Shown: positions 55,247 through 64,000, numbered from the stretch's first letter. The stretch: DNA of 64,000 nt from an uncultured Parabacteroides sp. (GCA_944325345.1 CALUZV010000001.1:248001-312000), one strand, 5' to 3'. The notes: generated from the sequence alone by a model not told the origin. Numbers and translations: made by a program.

Positions 55247-55864
55247 ATGAACAAAGATACCATCCAATCCATCCTCGACCGCGAGGCGGAGGCCGTCCGT
55301 AACATCCCGGTAAGCGAGGAATACGAACGAGCCGTCGAGTTAATCGTGCACCACGTCCACGAACGAGGCGGAAAGCTCATCACCAGCGGCATGGGAAAGG
55401 CCGGACAGATAGCGATGAATATCGCGACGACATTCAGTTCGACCGGAACGCCGGCGTTCTTCCTTCATCCGAGCGAGGCGCAGCATGGCGACCTTGGCAT
55501 TATCCAGAAGAATGATGTGATGCTCCTGATATCCAATTCCGGGAAGACACGCGAGCTGGAAGAACTGGTTCCTCTCATGCGGGGATTGGTTCCCGATATG
55601 CCTTTTATCCTCATTACCGGAAATCCGGATAGTGATTTGGCACAAAAAGCCCAGGTCTGCCTGCCGACCGGCTCGCCGGCGGAAGTCTGTCCCTTGGGAT
55701 TGACACCGACGACATCTACCACGGTGATGACCGTTATCGGCGACATCCTCGTCGTGGGCACGATGGAACGTATCGGCTTCACAAACACAGAATATGCAAA
55801 AAGACACCACGGCGGCTATCTCGGAGATAAAAGCCGTAAACAAAGCGAAGGGGAAATACGATGA
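55247..55864 (+). CDS. SIS-domain sugar-phosphate isomerase (KdsD/GutQ-like, no CBS domains)
   Basis: A 205-residue SIS protein: TSGMGKAGQIAMNIATTFSS, then HPSEAQHGDLGIIQKND and ISNSGKTRELEELVPLM, the phosphosugar loop. It matches arabinose-5-phosphate isomerase over the SIS part but ends after about 200 residues, without the two CBS domains of KdsD. So it is a short isomerase, perhaps for Kdo or another keto/aldo pair. Its last bases overlap the start of the PfkB kinase gene by four bases (ATGA), so the two proteins are probably made together and may handle the same sugar phosphate. Confidence 0.85.
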   Translation: MNKDTIQSILDREAEAVRNIPVSEEYERAVELIVHHVHERGGKLITSGMGKAGQIAMNIATTFSSTGTPAFFLHPSEAQHGDLGIIQKNDVMLLISNSGKTRELEELVPLMRGLVPDMPFILITGNPDSDLAQKAQVCLPTGSPAEVCPLGLTPTTSTTVMTVIGDILVVGTMERIGFTNTEYAKRHHGGYLGDKSRKQSEGEIR

Positions 55865-56781
55865 GAAAAGTAATCGGTATCGGGGAAACGATCCTCGACA
55901 TTATCTTTAAGGACGACCAGCCACATGCGGCGGTGCCCGGAGGGTCGGTATTCAATGGATTGATTTCGTTGGGACGTTTGGGTGTGCCCGTCTTGTTTAT
56001 CAGCGAGACCGGGAATGATTATGTAGGCGATTTGATTCGCCGGTTCATGGAGCAAAACCATATTTCTACGGAATTCGTAGATCGATTTCCGGATGGGAAA
56101 AGCCCTATTTCGCTTGCCTTTCTCGACGAGCAAAACAACGCAAACTATACCTTTTATAAAAACTATCCCAAGCAACGGCTCGAAGTGCCGCTGCCGCCGA
56201 TAGAGGAAGATGATATATTCGTCTTCGGTTCGTATTATGCCTTGAATCCCGTCTTGCGTCCGCGTATCGTCGAATTCCTGCAATATGCCCGCGAACGGGG
56301 AGCCATCGTTTACTATGATCCTAATTTCCGCAATGCACATGCTAACGAAGCTATCCACGTTCGCCCCTCCGTTTTAGAAAATCTGGATTATGCCGATATT
56401 GTACGTGGTTCGGATGAAGACTTCTTTAATCTCTTTGGGAAGAATGATATGAAGCAGGTGTATGCCGAACATATCCGCTTTTATAGCGATGTATTCTTGA
56501 CTACGCACGGGAAAGATGGTGTTTGGTTACATACGTCAAGCTTCAATTCGCACTTTGATGTCCCCGCGATTCAGCCGGTGAGTACTATTGGCGCAGGGGA
56601 TAATTTTAATGCCGGCATTATCTATGGCTTGCTGAAGTATGATATCCGACGGAAAGATTTGCCGACGCTTACGGAAAACGATTGGAGGCGTATCGTACAG
56701 TGTGGGATTGATTTAGCTTCGGAAGTATGCCAAAGTTACGACAATTATATATCCGTTGATTTCGCGAAAGTGTATTCTTGA
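55861..56781 (+). CDS. PfkB-family carbohydrate kinase
   Basis: A 306-residue ribokinase-fold kinase. The N-terminal sugar-binding start is GIGETILDIIFKDDQPHAAV followed by PGGSVFNGLISLGRLG. The ATP-binding anion hole with catalytic Asp is TIGAGDNFNAGI (about residue 250). The middle YYDPNFRNAH matches the fructokinase-like group. It phosphorylates a sugar or sugar phosphate. Second gene of a two-gene operon, with the start codon overlapping the isomerase stop. Confidence 0.85.
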   Translation: MRKVIGIGETILDIIFKDDQPHAAVPGGSVFNGLISLGRLGVPVLFISETGNDYVGDLIRRFMEQNHISTEFVDRFPDGKSPISLAFLDEQNNANYTFYKNYPKQRLEVPLPPIEEDDIFVFGSYYALNPVLRPRIVEFLQYARERGAIVYYDPNFRNAHANEAIHVRPSVLENLDYADIVRGSDEDFFNLFGKNDMKQVYAEHIRFYSDVFLTTHGKDGVWLHTSSFNSHFDVPAIQPVSTIGAGDNFNAGIIYGLLKYDIRRKDLPTLTENDWRRIVQCGIDLASEVCQSYDNYISVDFAKVYS

Positions 56782-56906
56782 AAAGAAATGCAGCGGCTTC
56801 CTTTCCGCTGAAAGGTAACCGCTGCACTCTAAAGTTAGGAATAAAGTTCTGGTAGTGCAAAACTACATCTTAGATGTTACAAATCGGTAACAAATTGATG
56901 ACAATT

Positions 56907-58877
56907 TTACTTCTTTATCAATTTTATAGCAAAACCACCGCCCGAAGCTAAATGCAAAGGAAGGCGAGTTGTCCGATCTACATCCATCGTTTCCATCGTA
57001 TAATCCTCAGCTTGTCTGTCGGCATTGATTCCATCGCGGACAATTGTTGCCGTATAATGTTCACCTTCGCCGAGGAAAGAGAAGTCGATAGTCAAATCGC
57101 GAGCATCCCAATTAGTTAAACCACCGACATACCAATTATCGGCATTGCGACGAGCTGTAACGATATATTCCCCTAATTTGCCCAGAAGCACACGGGTATC
57201 ATCGACTTCGACGGGGATAGAAGCTAAAAATTCAAGATATTCCGGTTCCTCCATGTAATTCGTAGGTGCATCGCACAGCATCGTGAATGGAGAATCGAGC
57301 ACGATATATGTTGCTAACTGATGGCAACGAGTTCCCATACTCATCGGACGGTAGTACATCGGTTTGAAATCCCGTTTCGAAGCATTGCGCATCGCACCAG
57401 GAGTATAATCCACATGTCCGCACATCATTCGGATGAAAGGGAAGGTTACATCGTAACGTGGCATGTCATTCTCGGGAGAAGTCCATTTTACTTCTTCCAT
57501 GCCAAAGACACTCTCGTAATTAATAATATTCGGATATGTTCGATTCATGCCTGTTGGCTTATAGATACCATGATAATCAAGTATCAGGTGATATTCAGCA
57601 GCCTTTTCCGCAATCCGATAGGCCATTTCTACACCCGTCTGATCATCGCGGTCAAGGAAATCCACCTTAAAACCTTTGATACCCATTTCGGAATACTTCT
57701 TGCAAGCCTCTTCCAACTGATCATCAAGTACGTTGAAAACAGTCCAAAGGACAATATCCACGCCTTTGCTCTTTCCATACTTTACCAACTCCGGCAAGTT
57801 GAGTTCCGGAATAGTAGTCAGCATATCGCCGCCCTTCGGATTGTACCAACCTTCATCCAAGACTATATATTCCAACTTGTTGGCGGCAGCAAAGTCGATG
57901 TAATATTTATAGGTATCCATATTGATGCCTGCCTCGAAAGGAACTCCCTTCAAATTCCAAGCATTCCACCATTCCCAAGAAACCTTGCCGGGCTTGACCC
58001 AAGAATAATCGCCAATACGGTTAGGTGAAGCCAAAGCGTAAACCAGATTGTTTACCGGCATCTCCCGGTCATCGTCCGTAATAGCCAAGACACGCCACGG
58101 ATATTCACGTTCTCCATTAGTACGAGCAATGAAGTCCTCTGTAGAGGTAACCATTTCTTGGCAACGGGTCGGGTGAATCTTTGTTGTTTTGGGATACTTT
58201 GCGAAATAACCTTTAAGAGCCGTTCCTTCTGCTTCAACGAACATACCCGGATAAGCCTCAAGGTCTGATTCCATCAGCGTAACCTTTGCCGTCCCGCAAT
58301 CTACAGTAGCGGGTAAGAATGCTAATAACTTGCGTGCTTCGGAAAGCTTGCTTACCGTATAATAATTCTGATAAGCCATTGCTTCGGGCTTTTTCTCATT
58401 GGTAGAATAAGGCAGATAAGCGGTAAAGTCCTTAGCAAAGTTAAACTCTGCCGTCTCACCCGCGATAGTCAAGCTATCCTTCGTGTCGGTATAGAGACGA
58501 TAGGCCACTCCTTCATCATAGGCTCGGAATGTAACGCCCCATCCCCCTTTTAGCTTCAACTTCATTTCGTTGGCTACTTCCTGAAACGAAGGGAATCGAT
58601 AAAAAGGAGATTCAACCGTTTGGTCTATTTTCCGCTCTTTCTTCGAAGCACGTTCTGCGGTAAATTCCAGACCTTCCGCATCTAATCCTATGCGGCTGTT
58701 CACCAAGAGCGGTGTATCCCCAAAAGAAACAGAATACGTAAGGTCTTCGCCGCCTGTCGTAATTTCTACTTTGATTTGCTTGTCGGGAGACAACAAGGTA
58801 TAAACTTTCTCTGCCGCCCATACAGGCATTTGGGCACAAGCCAATAGCAATGCGCCGATTTTCCACGTGTTTTTCAT
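56907..58877 (-). CDS. GH97 glycoside hydrolase (alpha-glucosidase/galactosidase family)
   Basis: A 656-residue exported enzyme. Signal peptide KIGALLLACAQMPVWAAE, an N-terminal beta-sandwich (to about 280), the catalytic barrel (about 290-560) and a C-terminal beta domain. Barrel blocks include YIVLDEGWYNPKGGD, GIKGFKVDFLDRDDQTGVEM, LDYHGIYKPTGMNRTYPN and NYESVFGMEEVKW. KVDFLDRDDQ places an Asp where retaining GH97 enzymes have the nucleophile, while the inverting SusB group has Gly there. A retaining alpha-galactosidase-like activity is therefore more likely (inference). The start at 58877 is set by the signal peptide; TATCTTTG box at 58911. Confidence 0.88.
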   Translation of the reverse strand: MKNTWKIGALLLACAQMPVWAAEKVYTLLSPDKQIKVEITTGGEDLTYSVSFGDTPLLVNSRIGLDAEGLEFTAERASKKERKIDQTVESPFYRFPSFQEVANEMKLKLKGGWGVTFRAYDEGVAYRLYTDTKDSLTIAGETAEFNFAKDFTAYLPYSTNEKKPEAMAYQNYYTVSKLSEARKLLAFLPATVDCGTAKVTLMESDLEAYPGMFVEAEGTALKGYFAKYPKTTKIHPTRCQEMVTSTEDFIARTNGEREYPWRVLAITDDDREMPVNNLVYALASPNRIGDYSWVKPGKVSWEWWNAWNLKGVPFEAGINMDTYKYYIDFAAANKLEYIVLDEGWYNPKGGDMLTTIPELNLPELVKYGKSKGVDIVLWTVFNVLDDQLEEACKKYSEMGIKGFKVDFLDRDDQTGVEMAYRIAEKAAEYHLILDYHGIYKPTGMNRTYPNIINYESVFGMEEVKWTSPENDMPRYDVTFPFIRMMCGHVDYTPGAMRNASKRDFKPMYYRPMSMGTRCHQLATYIVLDSPFTMLCDAPTNYMEEPEYLEFLASIPVEVDDTRVLLGKLGEYIVTARRNADNWYVGGLTNWDARDLTIDFSFLGEGEHYTATIVRDGINADRQAEDYTMETMDVDRTTRLPLHLASGGGFAIKLIKK

Positions 58878-58910
58878 ATTGCAAAATGATTTAGATAAAT
58901 ATTCCGATGA

Positions 58911-58918
58911 CAAAGATA
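58911..58918 (-). promoter_or_regulatory. -7 promoter box for the GH97 gene
   Basis: TATCTTTG on the reverse strand, 34 bases before the start at 58877. A longer reading starting at 58964 would run through it. Confidence 0.6.
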
Positions 58919-59058
58919 GGGAAGAAAATCCAAGTAAATAAAGAAAGATAAAGAGAAAAGACAAATTTTACCTATCCTCTAAATTTTATGGGCAAATCGC
59001 ACATCATGTAAAAATTTTTCTGTATTTTAGCCCCCGATAATTTTAAATCGCATCGGTT

Positions 59059-59910
59059 ATGGAGCGTTTTTTGAAAATCAAAGAATTGGATATAGCTCGT
59101 TTAAATAATTACGAGTACATATCTTTTATGAGTAGGGTAATCGCTTTTATCCCGCCTAGTCAAAGTCGGCATAACGGAGAGCATAATCCCGCACTTATAG
59201 GTGTGCCCCAAGAATTGTATGAACGATTCGTAAAAGAAGTAGATCATTTGCAATACGACTCCGATCTGACAGTAATGGGTGATGAAATTAGAGTAACAAC
59301 AGAGGTTCCTGTTCGAGACGATAGGATTGACAAATTGGTTTGCTATATCTGGACCCGGGTTGTAACAGTAGCCAAACTTTCACTTGAAAAGGAACGTAAA
59401 GCAGGACTGGCATTGATGCCTGTAATTACGCCGTTTGCTGATTTCTCGCAGAAACCAATGAGTGAAGGGGTTGCTATTATTGATAAGGTGTTGAAAAACT
59501 TGGAAGTAGAAATCTATGCTCCTCACCTTGCTCTCCTCGGCCTTAATGGATATCTGGCTGAATTAAAAAAGGGAAATGAAGCTTATAAAGCGAAGGTTCT
59601 CCAACGCCAGCGTGAAATATCTTTGTTGAAGCAGAAAGAGAGTAGTGTTTTGATTCGCAAACGTATTGACGAAATTTATGGCGATTTCACACTTATCACA
59701 CAATCGTATAATGCAATTAAACCCTCTGAGGTGAGTCGAAAATATATCTTTATATTGAATGAATTGGTTACTCAAATGGGAGCTCTTCTTAAACGTCGTG
59801 ATACTCTTCGACGAAAAAAAGAAGAGAGACTCCGGGCTATAGCCAATGGCGAACCTCTTCCTCCGCCAAAGCCTAGAAAGAAAACCAGAAGGCGGCGTCG
59901 CAGGTATTAA
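59059..59910 (+). CDS. DUF6261-like protein 4 (basic tail)
   Basis: A 283-residue protein: MERFLKIKELDIARLNNYEY, the closest of the four to typical DUF6261 N termini. Helical centre, no signal peptide. The C terminus is strongly basic (PPPKPRKKTRRRRRRY), in contrast to the acidic tails of members 2 and 3. It could contact nucleic acid or an acidic partner. No tandem array is found upstream, only an AT-rich spacer; the gene is divergent from GH97. The AT-rich codon use is closer to the lrgAB genes on its right than to the other members. Confidence 0.7.
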   Translation: MERFLKIKELDIARLNNYEYISFMSRVIAFIPPSQSRHNGEHNPALIGVPQELYERFVKEVDHLQYDSDLTVMGDEIRVTTEVPVRDDRIDKLVCYIWTRVVTVAKLSLEKERKAGLALMPVITPFADFSQKPMSEGVAIIDKVLKNLEVEIYAPHLALLGLNGYLAELKKGNEAYKAKVLQRQREISLLKQKESSVLIRKRIDEIYGDFTLITQSYNAIKPSEVSRKYIFILNELVTQMGALLKRRDTLRRKKEERLRAIANGEPLPPPKPRKKTRRRRRRY

Positions 59911-60005
59911 TTTGTTCTTTAGAAAACTTCTTTGATTTGGGTCAAATTATCAAACTCGGCGGAAAGAAAAAAGTATGTTGTAAAACATCTTTTCGAAGTC
60001 CGCCG

Positions 60006-60013
60006 TACTTTTG
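60006..60013 (+). promoter_or_regulatory. -7 promoter box for lrgAB
   Basis: TACTTTTG 36 bp before the ATG at 60050. Confidence 0.6.
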
Positions 60014-60049
60014 TGCCTCGATAGCAAGAGCAAATAGATAGGCAGAAAA

Positions 60050-60400
60050 ATGTTGGCACAAGTTTTTTACATTCTCTTTTTTTACTTTGTGGGTGAACTT
60101 ATTAGTTATTTCATCCACGGTTTCATCCCTGGAAGCGTAATCGGAATGGTGATGCTGTTCGTGGCATTGGCATTTAAGTGGGTAAAGCCTGAGAAGGTTC
60201 GGAAAATCTCTACCTTACTTACAGACAATATGGGGTTGTTTTTTCTTCCAGCGGGGGTTGGACTAATGACTTCATTTGGTATTATTTCAGCTTATTGGCC
60301 ATTTATCGTGATGGCATCAGTAGTAAGTACCGTATTAGTAATAGCAACAGTTGCTTTATTACAAGAAAAGATGGGAAAGGAACAAGCCAATGATAAATGA
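60050..60400 (+). CDS. lrgA: LrgA/CidA-family membrane protein
   Basis: A 116-residue protein with four transmembrane helices: FYILFFYFVGELISYFIHGF, PGSVIGMVMLFVALAFKWVK, DNMGLFFLPAGVGLMTSFGI and a last hydrophobic helix to residue about 108. The PGSVIGM and FFLPAGVG motifs are those of the holin-like CidA/LrgA family linked to autolysis and carbon overflow. It overlaps lrgB by 11 bp. Confidence 0.9.
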   Translation: MLAQVFYILFFYFVGELISYFIHGFIPGSVIGMVMLFVALAFKWVKPEKVRKISTLLTDNMGLFFLPAGVGLMTSFGIISAYWPFIVMASVVSTVLVIATVALLQEKMGKEQANDK

Positions 60401-61082
60401 TCTTTTCTATTCGGAGATTTTTTCCCTGACACTTGTCGTGGGAACCTATTTGACTTCACTTCTCTTATACAAGAAGACTAAGTTGAAAATATTGCATCCG
60501 CTATTAGTATCCGTCTTGGTTATTATTGCGGTACTTGAAGTCTTGGGGATAGACTATGAGACATTCCGCGCTGGGAGCCATTTGGTTCATTTCATGCTTG
60601 GCCCGTCAGTCGTAGCCTTGGGGTATGTTCTCTTTGAGCAAATGAAGTATTTAAAGGGGAATGTTATTTCTATTCTGACTTCCGTATTTGTAGGTGCCAT
60701 CGTTGGGATTGTCAGTGTTATCCTAATCGGGCGACTAATGGGAGCCGACGAAGCCTTGATTGCCACACTCCAGCCTAAATCAGTAACCACACCCATCGCC
60801 ATGGGTATCGCCGAAAAGAACGGTGGCATTCCGTCTCTAACAGCGGTTATCGTTGTCGCGGTCGGTATATTTGGAAGCATTATAGGGCCGATGGTCATGA
60901 AAGTTTTGGGTATTGAAAGCCATATAGCTAAAGGACTGGCATTAGGTGCTTCCTCTCATGGAGTCGGTACGGCTACCGCCATCCAACTTGGAGCTGTAGA
61001 AGGAGCCATCAGTGGACTTGCCATCGGCTTGATGGGAATAATGACAGCTATCTTAGTACCCTTAATCGGCACGTTGATGTAA
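60390..61082 (+). CDS. lrgB: LrgB/CidB-family membrane protein
   Basis: A 230-residue partner of LrgA with seven or so transmembrane helices. Conserved blocks are HFMLGPSVVALGYVLFEQ, LQPKSVTTPIAMGIAEKNGG and LALGASSHGVGTATAIQLG. The start at ATG 60390 (MINDLFYSEIFSLTLVVG) lies inside lrgA, so translation is coupled. A frame from 60351 would extend it upstream with unrelated basic residues and is not favoured. Confidence 0.9.
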   Translation: MINDLFYSEIFSLTLVVGTYLTSLLLYKKTKLKILHPLLVSVLVIIAVLEVLGIDYETFRAGSHLVHFMLGPSVVALGYVLFEQMKYLKGNVISILTSVFVGAIVGIVSVILIGRLMGADEALIATLQPKSVTTPIAMGIAEKNGGIPSLTAVIVVAVGIFGSIIGPMVMKVLGIESHIAKGLALGASSHGVGTATAIQLGAVEGAISGLAIGLMGIMTAILVPLIGTLM

Positions 61083-61134
61083 TAATTTTTCGTTTTAAGT
61101 CGAAGTTTTTCCTCTGCTCCCAAATATCTTTTTT

Positions 61135-61142
61135 ACCTTTGG
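61135..61142 (+). promoter_or_regulatory. -7 promoter box for the ferredoxin/reductase operon
   Basis: TACCTTTG 42 bp before the ATG at 61184. A longer reading would start at 61139, inside the box, so 61184 is preferred. Confidence 0.6.
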
Positions 61143-61183
61143 ACAACATAACACCAATAAAACACCATACAAAACATCTTATT

Positions 61184-62656
61184 ATGCTTAGGAAAATCAG
61201 ATTGGCGCTGGCAGTGCTGTTTTTCGCACTTGTTACGCTCTTGTTTCTTGACTTCACCGGGACGTTGCATGTCTGGTTTGGATGGATGGCCAAAATCCAG
61301 TTCCTGCCTGCGGTGCTGGCGTTGAATGTCGGAGTAGTTGCGTTCTTGGTCGTGCTGACGCTCGTGTTGGGACGCGTTTATTGTTCGGTAATATGTCCTT
61401 TGGGTGTATTCCAAGACATCATCTCGTGGATTAATTCGCGAAGGAAGAAAAAGAAATTCCGTTTTTCTTATTCACCTGCGAAATCATGGCTACGTTACGG
61501 TGTCTTAGTCGTGTTTCTTATCGCATTGATAGCTGGCATCGGCTCGTTGGTCGCTTTGCTTGCGCCGTATAGTTCTTACGGACGAATTGCGAATAATCTC
61601 TTTGCTCCCATCTACCAATGGGGGAATAATCTGTTGGCTTATTTTGCAGAACGTGCCGATAGTTATGCGTTCTACGAGACGACGGTATGGATAAAAAGTC
61701 TTCCGACTTTCATCATCGCGTTGCTTACCTTTATTATTATTGCTGTCCTTGCATGGCGTAACGGGCGGACCTACTGCAACACGATTTGTCCCGTAGGTAC
61801 CATTTTAGGATTCCTCTCTCGTTTTGCTCTTTTCCGTCCAGCGATAGATAGCTCGAAATGCAAAGATTGTAGCTTGTGCGCCCGTCAGTGCAAAGCGGCT
61901 TGCATCGATTTCAAGAATCATCAAATAGATTATAGCCGTTGTGTGGCTTGCATGGATTGCTTGGATGTTTGCAAACATGACGCGCTCCATTTCGAATCCT
62001 ACCTGAAGAAAGCAGCTCCTGCCCAGGAACAAGGTGGCGAATCCCGTCGCGCCTTCTTTGCCGTCGGCGCTATGCTGGCGACTACCGCGGCACTGAAGGC
62101 GCAGGAGAAAACCGTTGATGGCGGTCTGGCTATGATCGAGGAAAAGAAGATTCCCAAGCGTGCTACGCCGATTGCGCCTCCGGGTGCCTTCAGCCTGCGT
62201 AATTTCGTCCAGCATTGTACCGCTTGCCAGCTCTGTGTATCAGTTTGTCCGAATGAAGTGTTGCGTCCTTTCACTTCGCTGTTGGAGCCTGAGATGTCTT
62301 ACGAACGTGGCTATTGTCGTCCGGAATGTGTGAAATGTTCCGAGGTTTGTCCGACAGGTGCTATTAAACCAATCACCGTTGCCGACAAATCAGCCATACA
62401 GATAGGACACGCTGTCTGGATTAAGGAAAACTGTATTCCGTTGCGCGACGGACAATCCTGCAACAACTGTGCACGTCATTGCCCGACAGCCGCTATCCAA
62501 ATGGTCCCCTCCGACCCGTCGAACCCCGATTCCCTCAAGATTCCGGTCGTAAACGAAGAGAAATGTATCGGTTGCGGCGCGTGCGAGAATCTTTGCCCGG
62601 CCCGTCCGTTCAGTGCCCTGTATGTCGAGGGACATGAAAATCACCGCATGATTTAA
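61184..62656 (+). CDS. NapH-type polyferredoxin membrane protein
   Basis: A 490-residue protein. Five transmembrane helices (residues about 5-210) carry the periplasm-facing motifs CSVICPLGVFQD and CNTICPVGTILG (C-x3-C-P). Four or more [4Fe-4S] ferredoxin motifs follow: CKDCSLCARQCKAAC, CVACMDCLDVCK, CTACQLCVSVCP, CVKCSEVCP, CNNCARHCP and CIGCGACENLCP. Between them a twin-arginine-like SRRAFFAVGAMLATTAAL marks where an exported ferredoxin domain seems to be fused on. It probably passes electrons across the membrane to the reductase encoded next. Confidence 0.85.
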   Translation: MLRKIRLALAVLFFALVTLLFLDFTGTLHVWFGWMAKIQFLPAVLALNVGVVAFLVVLTLVLGRVYCSVICPLGVFQDIISWINSRRKKKKFRFSYSPAKSWLRYGVLVVFLIALIAGIGSLVALLAPYSSYGRIANNLFAPIYQWGNNLLAYFAERADSYAFYETTVWIKSLPTFIIALLTFIIIAVLAWRNGRTYCNTICPVGTILGFLSRFALFRPAIDSSKCKDCSLCARQCKAACIDFKNHQIDYSRCVACMDCLDVCKHDALHFESYLKKAAPAQEQGGESRRAFFAVGAMLATTAALKAQEKTVDGGLAMIEEKKIPKRATPIAPPGAFSLRNFVQHCTACQLCVSVCPNEVLRPFTSLLEPEMSYERGYCRPECVKCSEVCPTGAIKPITVADKSAIQIGHAVWIKENCIPLRDGQSCNNCARHCPTAAIQMVPSDPSNPDSLKIPVVNEEKCIGCGACENLCPARPFSALYVEGHENHRMI

Positions 62657-62674
62657 CTCCTAAACTCGAATAAT

Positions 62675-64000
62675 ATGGAATGTAAGCATAAAAAAGAAAT
62701 AAGCCGCCGCGACTTCCTCAAGACCATGGGCGTCGCCGGCGCCGCCTCCGCAGGCCTGGCCGCGTGCTCGAACAACGACAATACGACGGCAGCCGCCCTC
62801 GAAATCCCCAAAGACCAGATGACCTACCGCACGAACCCGAAGAACGGCGACAAAGTCTCCCTCCTCGGCTTCGGTATGATGCGTCTCCCCTCCGTCATCG
62901 GAAAGAGCGCACGCGAGACGAGCGAAATCGACCAGGAAATGGTAAACCGCATGGTCGATTACGCCATCGAACACGGCGTGAACTATTTCGACACGTCCCC
63001 GGCCTATTGCCAGGGCTTCTCAGAACGTGCTACGGGCATCGCCTTGAGCCGTCATCCGCGTGAATCGTATTATGTGGCTACCAAACTCTCCAATTTCGCC
63101 CAATCGACATGGAGCCGCGAGGCATCCATGGCCATGTACGAGAAATCGCGGAAGGAATTGCAAGTCGATTACATCGATTATATGCTTTTGCATAGCATCG
63201 GCGGCGGCAAAGACGCGATGGCTGAATATAATGCGCGCTATGTGGACAACGGAATGCTCGATTTTCTGCTTAAGGAACGCGAAGCCGGCCGCATCCGCAA
63301 CCTCGGCTTCTCCTATCATGGGGATATCAAAGTATTCGACTACCTGCTTTCCCGCCACGATGAATATAAATGGGACTTTGTTCAGATTCAAATGAACTAT
63401 CTAGACTGGAAATTTGCCGAGCAAATCAATCCGCGGAATACCAACGCCGAATACCTCTACGAAGAGCTGGACAAGCGCAAGATTCCGGCCGTCATCATGG
63501 AGCCGCTCCTGGGCGGCCGCCTTTCGAACGTCCCCGACCGTGTCATCGCCCACCTCAAACAGCGCGAACCGGAGAAGAGCGTTGCTTCGTGGGCTTTCCG
63601 CTTCTGTGGCACCTATCCGAATGTCCTTACCGTACTCAGCGGTATGACGCGGATGGAACACCTGCAGGACAACTTGCGGACTTACTGCCCGCTGAAGCCC
63701 CTCACTGAGGAGGAATTGGATTTCTTGCAGGAAACAGCCAGCCTGATGATGCAATACGATACGATTCCGTGCAACGATTGTAAGTATTGTATGCCCTGCC
63801 CCTATGGACTGGACATCCCGGCTATCTTACTGCATTACAATAAATGCCTTACCGAAGGGCACGTTATCGAGAGCCGCAACGCAAGCAACTACGAAGAGGC
63901 ACGCCGTGCTTATCTGGTCGGTTACGACCGGACAGTTCCTAAGCTCCGCCAGGCGAGCCATTGCATTGGCTGCGAACAGTGCAACCCACATTGCCCGCAA
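62675..64000 (+). CDS. TAT-exported aldo/keto reductase with C-terminal ferredoxin motifs (cut by window edge)
   Basis: At least 442 residues; the frame is open to the window end. It starts ECKHKKEISRRDFLKTMG, a twin-arginine signal ending near GLAACS, where the Cys could also be a lipobox. An aldo/keto reductase barrel follows, with YFDTSPAYCQG (Asp, Tyr), VATKLSN (Lys) and LHSIGG (His). The C terminus has CNDCKYCMPCPYG and CIGCEQCNPHCP, two [4Fe-4S] sites. The family is called ferredoxin-linked aldo/keto reductase; the substrate is unknown. It lies 18 bp after the NapH-type gene, which is its likely electron donor. Confidence 0.88.
   Translation, partial: MECKHKKEISRRDFLKTMGVAGAASAGLAACSNNDNTTAAALEIPKDQMTYRTNPKNGDKVSLLGFGMMRLPSVIGKSARETSEIDQEMVNRMVDYAIEHGVNYFDTSPAYCQGFSERATGIALSRHPRESYYVATKLSNFAQSTWSREASMAMYEKSRKELQVDYIDYMLLHSIGGGKDAMAEYNARYVDNGMLDFLLKEREAGRIRNLGFSYHGDIKVFDYLLSRHDEYKWDFVQIQMNYLDWKFAEQINPRNTNAEYLYEELDKRKIPAVIMEPLLGGRLSNVPDRVIAHLKQREPEKSVASWAFRFCGTYPNVLTVLSGMTRMEHLQDNLRTYCPLKPLTEEELDFLQETASLMMQYDTIPCNDCKYCMPCPYGLDIPAILLHYNKCLTEGHVIESRNASNYEEARRAYLVGYDRTVPKLRQASHCIGCEQCNPHCPQ

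Overview
The window looks like chromosomal DNA from a Bacteroidales bacterium (Bacteroides/Parabacteroides/Tannerella-like; genus not resolvable). The signs are a SusC/SusD pair, six-bladed propeller lipoproteins, GH97 and GH29 enzymes, a DUF4294 protein, DUF6261-like proteins, and -7 promoter boxes of the form TAnnTTTG directly upstream of many genes. Shine-Dalgarno sites are mostly weak, and starts were chosen with the promoter boxes in mind.

Layout. 1-6000: 5' part of mutS, two propeller lipoprotein genes (one broken), a DUF6261-like gene and a NagX-type membrane acyltransferase. 6.5-10.7 kb: a TrmH-type methyltransferase, DUF4294, and two outer-membrane barrels, one with a helix-hairpin-helix front end. 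11-18.6 kb: a GNAT/small-protein pair that looks like a toxin-antitoxin module, a radical SAM protein, an MscS channel with YitT, a transglutaminase-fold lipoprotein and a second DUF6261-like gene. 19-28.6 kb: cupin, nadA, acyltransferase, a RhuM-Fic gene broken by a stop codon, a Crp-like regulator, purN, acpP-fabF-rnc, a GH3-family gene and a candidate sRNA. 28.8-38 kb: M16 peptidase, TonB receptor with nikR, GH29 fucosidase, lpdA and a PH-domain protein. 38-45.1 kb: a susCD pair with a divergent DUF6377-type regulator and a CAT-anticodon tRNA. 45.4-50.2 kb: prfB with its programmed frameshift, asd and a lamin-tail surface protein. 50.2-52.7 kb: a repeat-rich zone with a third DUF6261-like gene and two MITE-like elements around a lipoprotein. 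52.7-64 kb: porin, PAP2-barrel, KdsD-like isomerase with PfkB kinase, GH97, a fourth DUF6261-like gene, lrgAB, a NapH-type ferredoxin and a TAT-exported aldo/keto reductase that runs off the end.

The most striking signal is in the DNA between genes. Seven separate tandem arrays (near 4.4, 10.7, 18.7, 23.6, 35.9, 45.2 and 51.2 kb) have unrelated unit sequences but the same geometry: units of 41-42 bp, in most cases with two dyad-symmetric motifs whose centres are 21 bp apart, i.e. two helical turns. Three of the four DUF6261-like genes have such an array directly upstream. I regard this as the best candidate for an undescribed system: a class of phased palindrome arrays, possibly linked to DUF6261 proteins. 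An eighth array (31.7 kb) has 87-88 bp units with long G/C tracts. Further repeats are REP-like palindromes, paired MITE-like elements, and inverted repeats at convergent gene ends that in two cases supply the last codons of the neighbouring gene.
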